Assembly: GCA_019096195.1 (NCBI GenBank)
Contig: JAGTXK010000103.1
Coordinates: forward strand, 62,001 to 126,000
Direction: 5' to 3'
Source of the DNA: Boletus sp. NGJ
Taxonomy: Eukaryota > Basidiomycota > Agaricomycetes > Boletales > Boletaceae
DNA: 64,000 nt
Part shown: in pieces, positions 1 to 12,206 of the stretch
How the letters are laid out: each line of letters starts with the position of its first letter
Numbering within the stretch: position 1 is the stretch's first letter
Position numbers and translations under genes: made by a program
The notes under the pieces: model-generated
Database searches by the model: none
Seen by the model: only the letters and a program-made list of their open reading frames with translations
Told to the model about the DNA's origin: nothing

Positions 1-3000
1 CAAGTCCTGAGAGCCTTCGTCCGACCCGACGCCAGAGGACGGATAGTGCTACATCAATGAAGCACGCAAAACTGCACATCTCAGGCGTCAGACCCTAACA
101 CCTACGTAAGTAGTGTGACTTCCCTGGACTGATTTTTCATTCTAGTGAGGAATATTATGATCAATCCAGCCGTTATCATGCATGACTTGACCAATTCAAA
201 GTTACCCTATCATAGGTGGGTAGCCAACAAAGAACCAGCAATTTCTCAATGTGTGAAGTAACATCATCGCTTTTTCCAGACCATAGCTCAGGTTGGTGGT
301 GGCGGGCTGATACTTGCGTTCTCTAAACCATATGCTTCAAGTTGGATGATCCAAGAAGCTCACGTCAGCATCGTGACGACATGTGCAGCTGTCTACCCAA
401 ACCTCTGTATATTCGTTTTCATCAGCCGTTGTCCGAGTTTGAGCGCTGAGCGCCTTTCTGCAGCGCAACCGTGGTACCATTTCTAGCTCACTGATTCCCA
501 TAATCAAATTGCTATGCACTAATTTTTTTTCATGCCCTGCCTGAATCCGTCTGAGCACTGCCTCTTCGGTAGAATTTTCAGTCTCTGATAGGAACGACAG
601 ACTCAGTTCCTAACAAAGTTCTTCCGTCGCGGCTGCGTCCAGCAAGACCATGATATCCCCGCTCACCTTTTTTTTCTTCCTTTTTTCAGGTTTTCACCAG
701 AGACTACATCCATATTCCCGATATGCGCGGAACGTTTGGCAATCTTTCACGTCTGTCAGCGCCGTGGACGATGATAACAATACTCCTTTCCTCCCGTCGG
801 ATTGATGTGATATCAGTGTTGCAAGCGAAAGGAGCTCCCAGGAGGACATAGACTGTACGTGATATCCGCAATTGTGTTCCTGCATACATTCCGTATTTCC
901 CCGCCTCGCAGGCTCTCATCGCATCCCTGACCTGAGTTGGCCAACATGTCTGCAATTAAACGAAGCGTCACTCAGTGACTCACTTCAATGTTCGCGACAT
1001 TGATCATTGCCGGTAGGCAAATATGAATAAGGGTGTGGTACTTTGTTCATCCCGACTCCGAGGATTTAGGTGCCACTGGAAAGCTGCATTTTGACTCTGT
1101 CGTCTGCGCCAAGCTGGTAACTGATATATCTTTCATGTTTCTGGTCGGCAATGGAACATGCCCACACTACCATGTACCTTGGGGAGCCCAAGCCAACACG
1201 ATTCCTGAACTAACACAATGTGGTAACAAAGAAAGGGGGCTTGCCTCGCCAAGTGCAGTCCCGACTCTTAGATGGTCTCGAAATTGAATCAAGGGCTTGG
1301 ATGACTGAGAGGAAAGCACTCGAGGTGAGTTGGTAAATAGCTCTAAGGAGATTTGCAGGGTCGAGCACATATGAAAAGGAATAAGATGGATGAGAGGATA
1401 GTCGACACATTTTGCACTCTCAATTTCACTTATTGCTAACCGTCCTGCAATAACAGTTTTCGAGAGTCAGCGGCCTACTTGTGGTATAGTCGTCAAGCGA
1501 TACATCCGTCTTGCAAAGAGCAGGCTAGGACTGCCCTCCTGGGCCTTGCACTGCAGACTCAATTGATTTCGGTACCTGCCGGCCCGACAGTTCACTGTAC
1601 AAAACCGATTCGGACGTCTATTTTGGCATTACAAGAATGTTTTCCCAGTGGTTTGGCGGCATTATGGGTCTTCCCAGTCGTCTCACAGCCCACCCACATG
1701 GCACAGTCTCGCTTAACCTCGATCTTACATAGCTCCAGAACGGATGCCCTTGCGTACGTGTTTTTTTCTTGACTTGACCAGCATCACAGTGTATCATCAT
1801 CACAGACATCCCGGCGATCTAATGTTATGCCTTAAGCACGGCGGCCTGCTATGCAGATTCATGCCTCTTTTCCCGATGTCCAGCATACTACACACCGCCT
1901 TGTATGTGCGGGGGTGTCCGGATTCCAGTGCGTCTGAAGTTATCAATCCGTCTGTATGACCGCAAACAACGCCCAGATTCAAAGAGGGTAGCTTCCACTT
2001 GGTTCATTTACATCTTGTGCGATAAGGAAACTCTGCGAGCAGGACTGATTTCTTATTTTAATCGGTGCGAATTGATCCCCCTCTGCTCTTCATGTCCGCG
2101 TTCTGATGCGACCTCGTCGGCACAATTACCACCCAGCTGGGAATGAGGCTGTGTTATACCCTTCATTCGGACTTCAAGTCGATGAGATCGTATGTAAAGT
2201 TATCACTTGACGACTCTACCACAAGTGTTTTGAGCCGGCTAGCAAAAAAGGATATGACACAAGGGTCGTCCCGCCAGACTTTTCAAAATACATCACGATT
2301 CCCTTTTCGACCACCGGCTGGGCCAACCTCAAAGCCCGGCTAATGGACCTCAATTTCTTGATGTGATATAGCTGTGTTTTGAATTGTTCCGTAATGACCT
2401 CTTGCGGCGTCAATCAGAAGTTTCGAACCTTCGAACTCCCAAGCTCACAAGACCCATGCGGAAGATTCGCAATGGCATCGGGTATCTCAATTAGTACTAC
2501 CTCTGTGGCACTTTCCAATAAACGAGGTCATGGTTTAGGATCTGTCACCTTCGGCTAGAGAGGAGCCAGCCGCGCCGCGAACACCAAGCACTGCCTCTTT
2601 GGCGTTTCAGATTCACGTGTATAAGTACTATACATGTTCTCCTCGGCACTCCTTCAGTCACGAAGACCCTCGTAACAAGGGCACTAGCACTGACGTTCAG
2701 TGCGCGTACCATTCCTCCTCACTTCACAGTGTAGCCGTGTCAATTCAAATAGCCAACGTTCAGGTCATGACATGTGGATGAAAAGGACATCACTGACCAA
2801 TCCTTATTGATTTAGACTTGGATCAAATAATGTTTTGGAGATACATTTTTGGTAGATGAACTCACCCCGACGAACCTTGGTCCGACGGAAGTTGGTGTAC
2901 CTCGAGCCGAACCTATGGACTTTCGTAGATCAATCCGTACCTCGCTCAGCCCTTATCGCAAGCCAGGGTGATTTGAAGACAAGCATCGGCAATTTAACAA

Positions 3001-4672
3001 TTCATTCATACACATCCGTGGCGGTTTTAAGTACAATGATGGACCTGGATGACCACTGGCAGACACTGGTTGTAGTAACGTTGCCAGATTCTCCGCCAAG
3101 TTCAGTAGCCCACTCACTAATTCAGAGGCCACTCTCGATCATAACAACTCGAGGTCATACATGTACATTCCACTATGCTCCGAGCTTTGGAGCTTCCGCT
3201 TCATTCTTGTCGCGGGTGCCTGAGATACCTCCATAATTTTGGATCCTGGAGAGCCTGTGACTACAGACGATGTACTCATCTCCAACTCTATTTGGTGCCT
3301 CAATGTCAGCAGGGACAACATGAGTCGAGCATGAGATGAGTGGAATCCATTCTTGGTTATACTAGTGTGACTAACTCATAGCATAGTGGGTGACTTGTGC
3401 TATCTGGAGAAGCCATCAGGACAACGCGTTCTTTGCCGACGCGCCGCGCAAACGAGTCTGTGCTATCTTGTATCACGGGTCTACCCCGGGCCCGAGTCGT
3501 CGCCACATTCTGTTGATGCCATCTTACATCCATGTTGCGCGCGAATTGTCAAGATGTACAGGGATCAGATCAAGACTCCACTGGCAGGGCGTGTGTTGCC
3601 AATCTGCAGCAGTGATATTCTGCTGTTGACAGTTGCGCCGTGGACGCAAAGACCTGGGTCGTCACTGGCCCCTATGCGAGGCAGTGCTGTAAAACAAGGA
3701 GAAACAGAGTTGGTTGGTATGTGCAACGTGGTTCCGAATTCGAAATTAACCTCATGATGTGAAATACTGATGTTCTGCATCCTTTTGCTTTTTACTCTCT
3801 TCTCTCCACCCCACCCGTTCCCAGAGTTCGTCAATGATCATCCAGAGAACCATTGAGGAAAGGTTAGCGCTAACCAAAACCCCTATGACAGTTTCATGAT
3901 GGCCAACTATGTTTAGATTGACGTATCATAGCCCGAGAGGTGGGGCTGTTCTGACTAAAGAGAAGGGTCACCATCACTGGCAGTTCCCAACATTTGGCAC
4001 ACTCACATTCATCTAACCCTCCAGGTGACATGTGAAATTCCGGATCCAAACCGCTGACAACTTGAACCATAGCAGGGCCTAGATTCAGGAGCTGCGTGGA
4101 ACGCATACACGCGGTTACATTCCAGATAAGCCCCTTGAAGTTGTGGCGCACAGCAAGTTGAGAAAAATCGATCCCGTAACGATTAGCTCCAACGAACTCG
4201 CACGGTTCATCTGCACGAACGATCGCCACATGCGTCACGGTTGAAACTGCGTCCTGACGCTGAGCTGAATTGACTCTTCGTGTTTGTGCGAAGATGAATG
4301 CATTGTTAACTCACCTAGGTAAGGAATGGTAATTGAAAGTCAAAATATTAATACATGATTCATCCGGACGGGCTCTAGCAAGTTTACCAATGCCACTCCG
4401 ATCTAGCATGTCTATCCAGAATCCAACCTCGAGGCTAGCTTACAATGCCCTTGAACCTCTCTGAAGCAGCACAATGTCCTCCACATCCCACCGTTCTGTT
4501 CCTTCCTTTGACGATCCACAAATGCCCGGCCATATAATCCCCACCATCCATGTCTCTATTTATCTGATGAAATTTGCGAATGTCCTTCACTTGTTCGCTT
4601 TGCTACTTCTTCACCGATCACGTCCACCACTCACTTCAAGTTCCCTTTTGTATTTTTTACGTTCGCATCCTC
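1..4672. other. Gene-poor region, no gene recognised
   Basis: This stretch has only short open frames (up to about 126 codons) on both strands. None shows a family motif, a plausible exon chain or a codon pattern like that of the identified genes downstream. A pyrimidine-rich stretch at about 4,450-4,680 resembles the promoter or 5' leader of an agaricomycete gene and precedes the coding-like segment at 4,673. I see no terminal repeats and no transposase or polymerase motifs. It may be decayed intergenic sequence or hold lineage-specific genes I cannot recognise. Confidence 0.5.
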
Positions 4673-5134
4673 ATGGTCGCCCCTCTGTTACCTCGTCTTC
4701 CCAAAAAACATCGCCATCATACCACTCTCACACCGGGAATGGAACACACTGACAGTTGTAATTGCGGGCTGGTTCTCGTATTCGAAGAGGAAAAAGAGCA
4801 AGATGACCAAGAGTACTATACCCCTCCCTCCTCGCCAACCCACTCCTTGAGAGAGGAGAGCCACCTCTTGGAGATGGCGATCATAGAATGATTGTACATC
4901 GCCACGGTGGACGAGGCTGACGTACCGGCGCTGCGCACCTTCGACGGCGAGCCGTTCACCCACGTCATGCCGGTCAGTTATGCGACACCATCCGGGAACG
5001 ACCTGCCGGCGCTGTTGCAGTGGAAGAGAAGAGGCGCCCCGAAACGCGCCGGTGCAATGTCTGGGCCTGGTGTATTCTGCCATTCCTCACCGGCACTGTG
5101 CCGAGAAAACGGCGGTGGCTCCCGACGAACATAA
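4673..5134 (+). other. Coding-like stretch with an in-frame TGA
   Basis: A pyrimidine-rich leader is followed by an ATG at 4,673 and an open frame ending in TGA at 4,889-4,891. The same frame then stays open to 5,134. The second half looks more coding-like than the first, with GC-rich third positions and acidic and proline residues (for example DEADVPALRTFDGEPFTH). The start of the first half is basic and its end is acidic, rich in E, D and Q. No domain is recognised. It may be a gene with an intron I did not resolve, a short gene plus a second exon, a decayed gene, or a chance open frame. A 131-codon ATG frame also lies on the opposite strand (5,083-4,688), so the coding strand is not certain. 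Confidence 0.25.
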
Positions 5135-6040
5135 GGCGGCATGCAACTTCCTCACCCTAGCGCTACCACATGGGAGCATAAAGTGTATGTTGTCCTCGCC
5201 CCGATTGTGAACTAGGGTTTTAATTTCAGAGCGTACCATTCTGAACCGGACAACGCATATTCAGTGCGGAATCTGCGAATGAACTAACTGTCTGTGAGGG
5301 TTTATCATGGAGACGCCGAGTGTGGTCTCGATGTATACGCGCGACATGTTCGGTATTTCTATAAAATGCTTGATAACATGTTGATATTATTAACCTCTGT
5401 CGCCTCGGACTAAGGCTCAAGTTGCATGAGGGCCGTGCAGAGCGTCCAAGAGACACGTCCACTACGCACACCATATTGCGTGGCCTTGAATTCTCTGATC
5501 CATTGGTAAGATTCTTTAAACTTGGGGCTGGGTGTCGCGCGTAACGCCTACGGGTACTCGGCATCGTGATCGACACGAGGGATACGGCGTGGATTGACCT
5601 CGATAATCCCTGTGATGGTACGTGCACCCGTATGGTTTCCTACCTCGTTTGTGGAAAACTCGCAGATCGACGGAGCCAAGCGAGTCGCATCGATCCTGAA
5701 AGTAGTCTTTCCGTCCCTCGAACGGTTGCATGTGAAGGCGTGGACGATGAACGTATTATATGCTCAGGATATTGATACGGTGCCACCCTTGTGGAAAGAA
5801 GGGAATATTCATCTCATCAATTTTATCCATCACTGCGATAAACGAGAAGACACGAACCATAGGTGTTCAATCCCATGAATATATCGCATCAATGCACGTA
5901 CTTTTCACATTCGCGCAATATCGGTTTGTGTGAATGGCTTCCAAATGTCATCATCATAATGCTATACTTATACACCTAACATATTTGCTACATTACTTGC
6001 ATGGCAACAAGTCGAGTCCAGGTACGAAGATATGACGCTT
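5135..6040. other. Unresolved intergenic region
   Basis: A plus-strand open frame at 5,594-5,878 has mixed hydrophobic and charged composition and reads like a fragment of a leucine-rich or F-box-type protein (segment SILKVVFPSLERLHVKAW). It is short, lacks partner exons that I can join with confidence, and has no diagnostic motif. The rest, including the AT-rich stretch at 5,880-6,030 that lies downstream of the HSP20 stop codon, probably holds the 3' UTR of that gene. No function is assigned. Confidence 0.3.
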
Positions 6041-6583
6041 TTACTGAATGGTAATGCGTTGTGCTTGTTGTTCGGGAGTCGCCTTTGGGAACGTCACCGT
6101 CAAGACACCGTTCTCCATCTTGGCCTTCACATCCTCAGGCTAAGCGTTGGGTCAGCACTGCAGTCCAGCGTCATCAAAGAAACCATCGTATGCTTACCTT
6201 GGTCGCAATGGGGAGCTGCATCGTCCGGGAGAACCCCCCATAGCTACGTTCACGGACAGAGTACCCACCCTCTTCATGAGACTGGGATTTCCTCGCCTCA
6301 CCGGCTATCGTGAGACGGTTCTCGTGAACATCGATGGTGATGTCCTCGGGCGTCATGCCGGGCAGCTCAAACGTGGCTGTCACAATGTTGGTGTCCTTGG
6401 ACTCGACAACGTCCATCCTGATGGAACAAAAGCAATGTTAGGGAAAATGTCAGATGGTAACATGAGAGCGTCTTACCTTGGACGGAACAAATCAGGTCGT
6501 TGTGCTGAAGTTTGGAGACGAGTGACGAGTGCGTCGTCAAATAGACGGTCGAACTCGGTGAGCGGGTCGTAATAGAGGCGCAT
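6041..6583 (-). CDS. Small heat shock protein, HSP20/alpha-crystallin family
   Basis: This gene encodes a 141-residue ATP-independent chaperone that binds unfolding proteins in the cytosol. Three exons join in frame: 6,583-6,477, 6,417-6,198 and 6,139-6,041. The short N-terminal arm (MRLYYDPLTEFDRLFDDAL) is the usual HSP20 start, with the F-D-R-L-F-D pattern. The alpha-crystallin domain follows (about residues 36-130), with the conserved FELPGMTPEDITIDV strand, NRLTIAGEA and the late A/M-x-N-G-V-L motif (KMENGVLTVTFPK). The C-terminal tail ends ITIQ and carries an I-T-I version of the I-x-I oligomerisation motif. The length is normal for fungal HSP20. The start is the ATG directly before MRLYY, since no other in-frame ATG fits. 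A TATA box and a heat-shock-element-like sequence lie upstream. Family assignment is secure; the orthologue within the family is not determined. Confidence 0.93.
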
Positions 6584-6618
6584 GAGCGATGTTATGGATA
6601 GGATAGAAAATACGAGTG

Positions 6619-7272
6619 TTAGCTGATGTTTGTAGTGGGATGTCGCGTTTGAATGTTGTGAGGGTCAGACGTCCTCGTACAGGCCGTTTTTATAGTGCAA
6701 CAGTGACCCATCGCTGAATTGTGCAGACGGAACGAGAACTGTGAGGACGTTTCGTGAATTGAATTCCGTAGTGTCTTGGAGACCCTTTGGTAACATTCGA
6801 GGAGGTTCTCTAATGTTGAGTTTCCCTTTTTAGAAAACATTTGTTGATATTTGTCTATGGACTGACAAAGACGGCCACCCAGATCTCTTACAAGTCCATT
6901 TAACGCGCTATTGAGCATTGAGCATCTGTGTTTTAAGTCGTCATCATGCCATCCTAGTGTATTGCTCACATACTTTACGTGGTCCTTGTAGAAGTGCATC
7001 ACATTTGGATAGGTAAGCCGGGAACGGATCAGCCTATCAGTTGTACCACGTCGTACGAATGACTCAGTAATGCATGTCGACAGGTAGTCAGAGACGGGAT
7101 TTTGAAAGTTGAGGTCACTGTCTCTCCTTGTGAGAATACAGACATACTTGCCTACCAAAGACCACGGCAACAAAAGTCTCCTGACATCAGTGACAACACC
7201 TACCCAATTGAAACACTGGAGTCCGTAAATTAAAAAACCCGGAAGTAAAACAATCAACAGCCAAACATGATG
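6619..7272 (-). CDS. Possible exon of a membrane protein gene (unrecognised)
   Basis: This minus-strand frame is open from just after a TAG at 7,275-7,273 to a stop at 6,619, about 217 codons, with no ATG near its 5' end. If real, it is an internal or terminal exon. A good acceptor (pyrimidine tract plus TAG) sits exactly at its upstream edge. The start of the frame encodes a hydrophobic helix (VWLLIVLLPGFLIYG) and the remainder is polar with scattered Cys and His. I do not recognise the family; short agaricomycete proteins with one N-terminal membrane helix would look like this. A caution: its last 80 bases overlap the TATA box of HSP20 and its stop lies 36 bases from the HSP20 ATG, so the 3' part may not be coding. 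Confidence 0.3.
   Translation of the reverse strand, partial: HHVWLLIVLLPGFLIYGLQCFNWVGVVTDVRRLLLPWSLVGKYVCILTRRDSDLNFQNPVSDYLSTCITESFVRRGTTDRLIRSRLTYPNVMHFYKDHVKYVSNTLGWHDDDLKHRCSMLNSALNGLVRDLGGRLCQSIDKYQQMFSKKGNSTLENLLECYQRVSKTLRNSIHETSSQFSFRLHNSAMGHCCTIKTACTRTSDPHNIQTRHPTTNIS
6687..6695 (-). promoter_or_regulatory. TATA box of the HSP20 gene
   Basis: On the minus strand this reads CTATAAAAA, about 105 bases upstream of the HSP20 start codon. That fits a TATA box some 30 bases before a transcription start followed by a leader of about 70 bases. Position and consensus match are seen directly; the function is inferred. Confidence 0.6.
6751..6765. promoter_or_regulatory. Heat-shock-element-like sequence upstream of HSP20
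   Basis: The plus strand reads TTCGTGAATTGAATT: a TTC-nn-GAA inverted pair followed five bases later by another GAA. Heat shock factor binds arrays of nGAAn units in alternating orientation. The first two units fit; the third is in the same orientation as the second, so the array is imperfect. It lies about 60 bases beyond the TATA box. Confidence 0.4.
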
Positions 7273-7599
7273 CTACCATAGAAAAAAGATCAGTCTACAT
7301 ACAAGTGGGGCCACGAGAATCCTTGATACTTTGCTATGTATGAACCGTGATTAATGATGTATGTGTCCAAATAAAATAAATAAAGTCAGGGATGAACGTA
7401 CGGAGAGCAGATACGAGAGTGTCCATAAAACGCGTCCCAAAAGGAAGGTGGAGAGGTTGGATATTATCTAGGATCTAAGACTATTGGTAACTAGTAAGGA
7501 GTGATGAATAGGAATAGGAAGACATGTGAAAATCGTCAAGTCCATGCGTGTTCGTCCAGCGGGAGGGTGTCGTGGGATGTACCCTTTACGCGTTTGCGT

Positions 7600-9358
7600 T
7601 CATGTCATGATGGAGTACCATGCGAAGAGAAATATGACGAGGCTCAGTGACGCAGGGGGGAGGGGACCACCAATACTGCCAGACGTGCTCAAGCCACCTG
7701 AAAACACCAGCACACCAGGCGCGGACTCAGCAAATCGCAAAAAGTCGATAAAGATAGGGATCACCCACCCGGATTCTCCAGTCCGCTCGCGAGTTGCGCA
7801 AACCCGACAGCGGGGGGTTCTGCTCGAAAAACAGAGTACACGTTCTTCAGGAAGACGTCCCCTATGACCCAACTAGGAAGAGAGGAGCCACTCAGATCGG
7901 CCTCGGGCATGTCGAATATACCACCGATACACATCTGGCCCGATTGAAGGTCGATCGTGCCAAAGTTCATGTCGGCGGCATTGATGGTCCACGTGGTACC
8001 GCCGAACGATATGGAGATATTGACGTCGGTGGTGCACGCTGCGTACCAAACGAAATCTAATGCTGTGTAGGAATAAAGCTAATGTGATACGTACGGAATG
8101 CATACATGCCCTGGAATTGGCCGGTCAACGGGAGGGAGCCAGGAACTTTATTCCAGATTTCCTTAGCAATAGAACTTGGCGCCGCGATGAGGCTAGTACC
8201 GGTGTCGATCGCAGCGAGGCCATTGTTGCTTGGAATGCTGATCGACGTGCCCTGGACCGTCAGAGCTGAGAAACAGCAAGACAATTTAATCGGGGAATGA
8301 CCACAGGCAAAGCACTCACTCTTGACCTGCTGGAGCCAATAAGAAGGCGTAATACCATTCGGCATATCGATGAACTCGATATTGCCAGTGTACAAACTAG
8401 CATTAGTGCCTCCAAGCGTGAGAGTGCCTCCAGGCGCAGTGTTCGCTTTGTCAACCTGATTGACGTGGCGTTCGAGGTAAAATCCAAACATGGGCTGAGA
8501 CAACGAATTCTGGTCGTACAGTGCCTGCCAAAACGATGGCGTCTGGGACGCCGAGATCAGTGGGAATCCGAGTCCCATGATGCCTGACAAGCCATCTTTG
8601 AGCACGTCACCCGAGGTCGCCGCAGCGTCAACGGAAACTGGAGATAATAGTGAAGACTGATCATCAGGATATCGGAAATATGCGCACGGAATCGCTGATT
8701 TTGCAGAGTGAAGCCTCCAAAGGTGACAGTGTCCTCAGAGATATAGCCCTTCACGACACCGGATCCATACTCGATGCTAAGTGGCGAAGTGATATTCTTG
8801 TAGGTTGAAGATTTCGAAGGGTTGAAGAGGGGAACGCCGGACGTGCACGTTGTACAACCAGTAGTGGCCACCCATAGATCAGAGGATCCTAGGTACGAGT
8901 CAGAAGACACTCGAGGTATAGATAAACTCCGGACTCACCAGTATCAAGAATCACATTAAAGTCTTGGGCCCTGGTAACGACGTCGATTAGCAAAACAAAA
9001 TTGACTGGACAGATACGTACGGCGTTCCTATGCTCACAACACCTGAATAACTGACGTCACTTTGCTGCAAATTGTAATGTGGATATCGTCGTGGGGCGGG
9101 AAACCGGACGTGACATACCTGGTCAGAGAGTGGAATGTAACTGGAATTGGTTCCTCCCGACCTCTTCGTACGTGTGGTTGCAACTCCATATTTGTGTTTG
9201 ATCGCATTCACGACTTTTGGAAGATTGGCTACGCGGTCAGAAACGTTGCTGCGTCTGAGGGGGACATGAATAGGATTCGTATACGACAAGGGAAGTGATG
9301 CTGCCAGAGCACAGTAAAAAAGGAAAACAAAGGCGATGACGGAAAGTGAAATTATCAT
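7600..9358 (-). CDS. Aspartic protease, pepsin-like (A1 family), secreted and probably GPI-anchored
   Basis: This gene encodes a 457-residue pepsin-type endopeptidase made as a secreted zymogen. Eight exons join in frame: 9,358-9,119, 9,064-9,021, 8,970-8,939, 8,888-8,688, 8,637-8,320, 8,265-8,095, 8,038-7,769 and 7,697-7,600. A signal peptide (about residues 1-20) precedes a basic pro-region. The mature start is Y-S-G-V-V-S-I-G-T-P. The first catalytic motif is VILDTGSSDLW and the second is AAIDTGTSLIAAPSS. The flap region is rich in Tyr and Gly (IEYGSGVVKGY), and W-V-I-G-D-V-F-L-K-N-V-Y is the standard late motif. The C-terminus has a Ser/Gly linker followed by a hydrophobic tail (ASLSLVIFLFAWYSIMT), typical of a GPI-attachment signal. 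The gene is a paralogue of the protease at 14.5-16.3 kb and has the same intron positions. The N-terminal ATG is chosen because it starts the signal peptide. Confidence 0.92.
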
Positions 9359-12206
9359 CGCCGGAGAAAAAGAAGAAAAGAAAAAAAGGGTTAGAGTAAG
9401 GGTTACGAACTAGTTGCACTGATCGACATTATTTATGAGATACAACTTTAGAGGCCACGAGATGGGGAAAGACACACAAGAAGAGATAAACATGGACTCC
9501 AACCAAGTAAACGGGTGTGAAACTGTGCGGGATCGTCCGCATTTTCTGAGTACTGCCTCAGTACTGATGGATTTAGGAGCAATGTCTCTCCGAATCTGAA
9601 CGGGCGGCTGCTAGGCTCGGGTGAATGGGAAAGTGAAAACGAGTACACATAATGGTGTGGCTTCAGTCAGCGTTGTCGCGCCGAGCTGTTCGGATCTATC
9701 AGATTGACGAACAAGCGAAGCAGGGGATGTGAACCGCGGATGCTAGCGAGCCATGAGCAACGAAAAAGTCAATAGGCAGGACGGGAACACGAACCCATAA
9801 CAGGCAAGTCAACAGGGAAGAAAACAATCAGAGGATAAGAACGAGCCTAGCAGGCGTCATGACACTGAGTGAGTGGAGGCAGTGAATGGCCCAATAATGC
9901 ACAACGGCGTGGGAGTCCCAATGGCCCGCGATGATCCAAATGGATGGTTACAATGGGCGCCCGTGAGGCACTGATGGATGGTGACTTGAACTATCTCTCG
10001 GCGAAGCTACAGGAAGTGTACGACACAGTAGTAAGCGAATATAGGTGGTGAGAACGAGTTATGAGGCTGCGTAGTACTTGCCTCATCGTGAAGCTTATGC
10101 TAACTGGTCTCGTGAACAACTGTCTTACCGTACAAGCGTGGAGTCATCCATGCAGACTGTGGCCAGACTGCGACGGATAGTTTAATCCCCGGAGTCATAC
10201 GCCGATGAAGCTGGCAAAACTTCGGACATACCATGGAATGATGCATGATGTACTATCTCGCGGTGTTTGACGAGCCACTGGCGGAAAAACCTGCTACACG
10301 CCATCACAATGGCCAGGTAAACGTTATTATGGCAGCCAATTTACCTCCAGCGCATCATGCGACAAAGATAGTTGCCCCAATTGCCACGGCTCTGTCGGTT
10401 TCATCAGTTTCCCTTTGACTGAATACTGGTCGTATATGAAAAGTGAGCCCAAAGGAACCCATTTGACGTTGTCCTCGTTCTGTTGCAGCGCTAGTCATTA
10501 TCCGGAGTAAGGAGTTGGTTGCAAACATGAGATCAGGTCGATTCGCCCATCTCTTCGTCACGCAAATTGCCTCGTGGTGACCCGCGCGTCGGAACGCCTC
10601 GGGCAAAGACGGCGCGTTGCCTCAACTGCGACAAGAGAACGGCGCGCAGCCATCAGTGGCCGAGACCCTTGGTCGACATCCTCGGCCGCCTCTGCCACCA
10701 CAGCAACTTTTTCGATTCCCACGTCTTCCATCCCGCTTGCGAGAACCGTCACTATGCCTATGGTGGATGATGGCAAAAGGGAGGTAGATTCGACAGGAAT
10801 GTAGTTAATTATCACCCTGCTCGACAAGCTTTGCAAGGACACGTAGTAGTGCAGGCGAGCGCTGAGCGGGGTTCGAATCGGAGATCGCAAGCTCGCTGTC
10901 CAGCAAGCTCGTATCCACGCATCGCCCCACGCTCCCACACTCGCGCGCTCTTCTTCCCCTCTCGCATCTGTCCCCGGCGCCCCTTCCTCGATCCGTGCGA
11001 GCCAGTAAAAGTACTTGCAGGGACGCGTCTTATGCGAAACCCATAAACCTCGGGAGAACTCACCGCATGCACTCCTGAGGGCGACGACGACAAGGACACC
11101 AAGCAAGAACAAAATCTGCTACGAGTGCCTATAATCAAAACGACGAACGACCACGCGCAGTGCATGGTTGGTGTTTAGTCGGGCCAGGCGGCCTTGTGAT
11201 GATGACATATAGGCTCAGAACGAATGTAATGCGACATTTAAAAGACTGAACGTTAACAGTCAAATCCTACTCGTTAGTCACTACAGCATTTTCAAATATT
11301 CGCACAGTATCGACGGCAAACGCAATATTAAAAGTCAAGATTGCGCTGTCGTAGATACTGCGTGAATAGGCTTGGCTGATCAATGGTAACAGGATCTCTG
11401 GTCCGGGTCATGCAATGCAATGCATATCCTCCCATCCCTTATTTTGCTCAACCTTGTCGTTGTCCAAAGGTGGCTCGTGCACAGGAGGTCGGTTAAATGA
11501 TTATGGCCTGTCTGTCGGCAATGTTCACGATTCATCGCACCGTTTCATTGACGATGAATAGAGTGGCGAAGTGTGATCGAAACTGCCTGGTTGTATGATG
11601 AAGGAGATACGAAATCTGTGTTGTGGGCATTTTGGATTCAATGGTAACGATCAGGGATCGCACCATCTCGATATGTAGGCTGTGGCAACTTTCATTAACA
11701 TGGTGGGTTATCACAAATTTCTCCTCCCTGCGATTTGATCCATGACTCTGAACTCATTTTATGTGTTCCCTCCTTGCAATGCATTGTACCTAGGATTTTA
11801 CTGTGTACGTTATTACCTCCCGTTATCAGATGGCTTGAACTTGCAAATAAACACGGGCATGCTGCTTTTTAACCTCTCGCTACCGTTTCGACTGACAAGG
11901 TCAGGGTTTGCCGCGTAGTTTGGCCACACCTCTAGTTAGAAGTGAAGTGCACAACTTGAGTACAAATGTGCTACACACATACCATCCGTCAATAATATTC
12001 CTACAGCGTGTTTCGCTACACTAGCGTACAGTACACCTACTTCGTCCACACACTTCGGAAAAAAAAAAAAAGGAAAAACATAAGGTGATTCAAACATACA
12101 GGATTCATATGTGATCAGCATGGATGTGCATACAAGAGCCAAAAAAAAAAAAAAACCTCAAGGAGTGACGATCATGTGAAAACAAAACCCCCCCTTGGAC
12201 CGCGGA
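9359..12206. other. Intergenic region without recognised genes
   Basis: Open frames here are short. The longest lies on the minus strand at 11,112-10,558 (184 codons, TTG start, Arg/Ala/Ser-rich from GC-rich sequence), with overlapping frames on both strands. It has no domain and no convincing splice partners. Just upstream of the protease start (9,360-9,390) is an A/G-rich run on the plus strand, that is, a C/T-rich leader on the coding strand as in many basidiomycete genes. Poly-A tracts lie at about 12,060 and 12,140. Nothing else is identifiable. Confidence 0.45.

Noticed and set aside
1-4672. Gene-poor left end as a subtelomeric or transposon-derived block
   Set aside because: No telomere repeats, long terminal repeats, reverse transcriptase or transposase motifs were found by reading either strand.
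10862-10885. GGTTCGAATCG resembles the T-loop of a tRNA
   Set aside because: The bases on either side do not form a five-base-pair T stem, and no acceptor stem or anticodon arm can be drawn upstream.
10558-11112. 184-codon minus-strand open frame, possible gene
   Set aside because: It starts with TTG, its composition is what GC-rich non-coding DNA gives, overlapping frames exist on both strands, and no domain or splice partner is seen.
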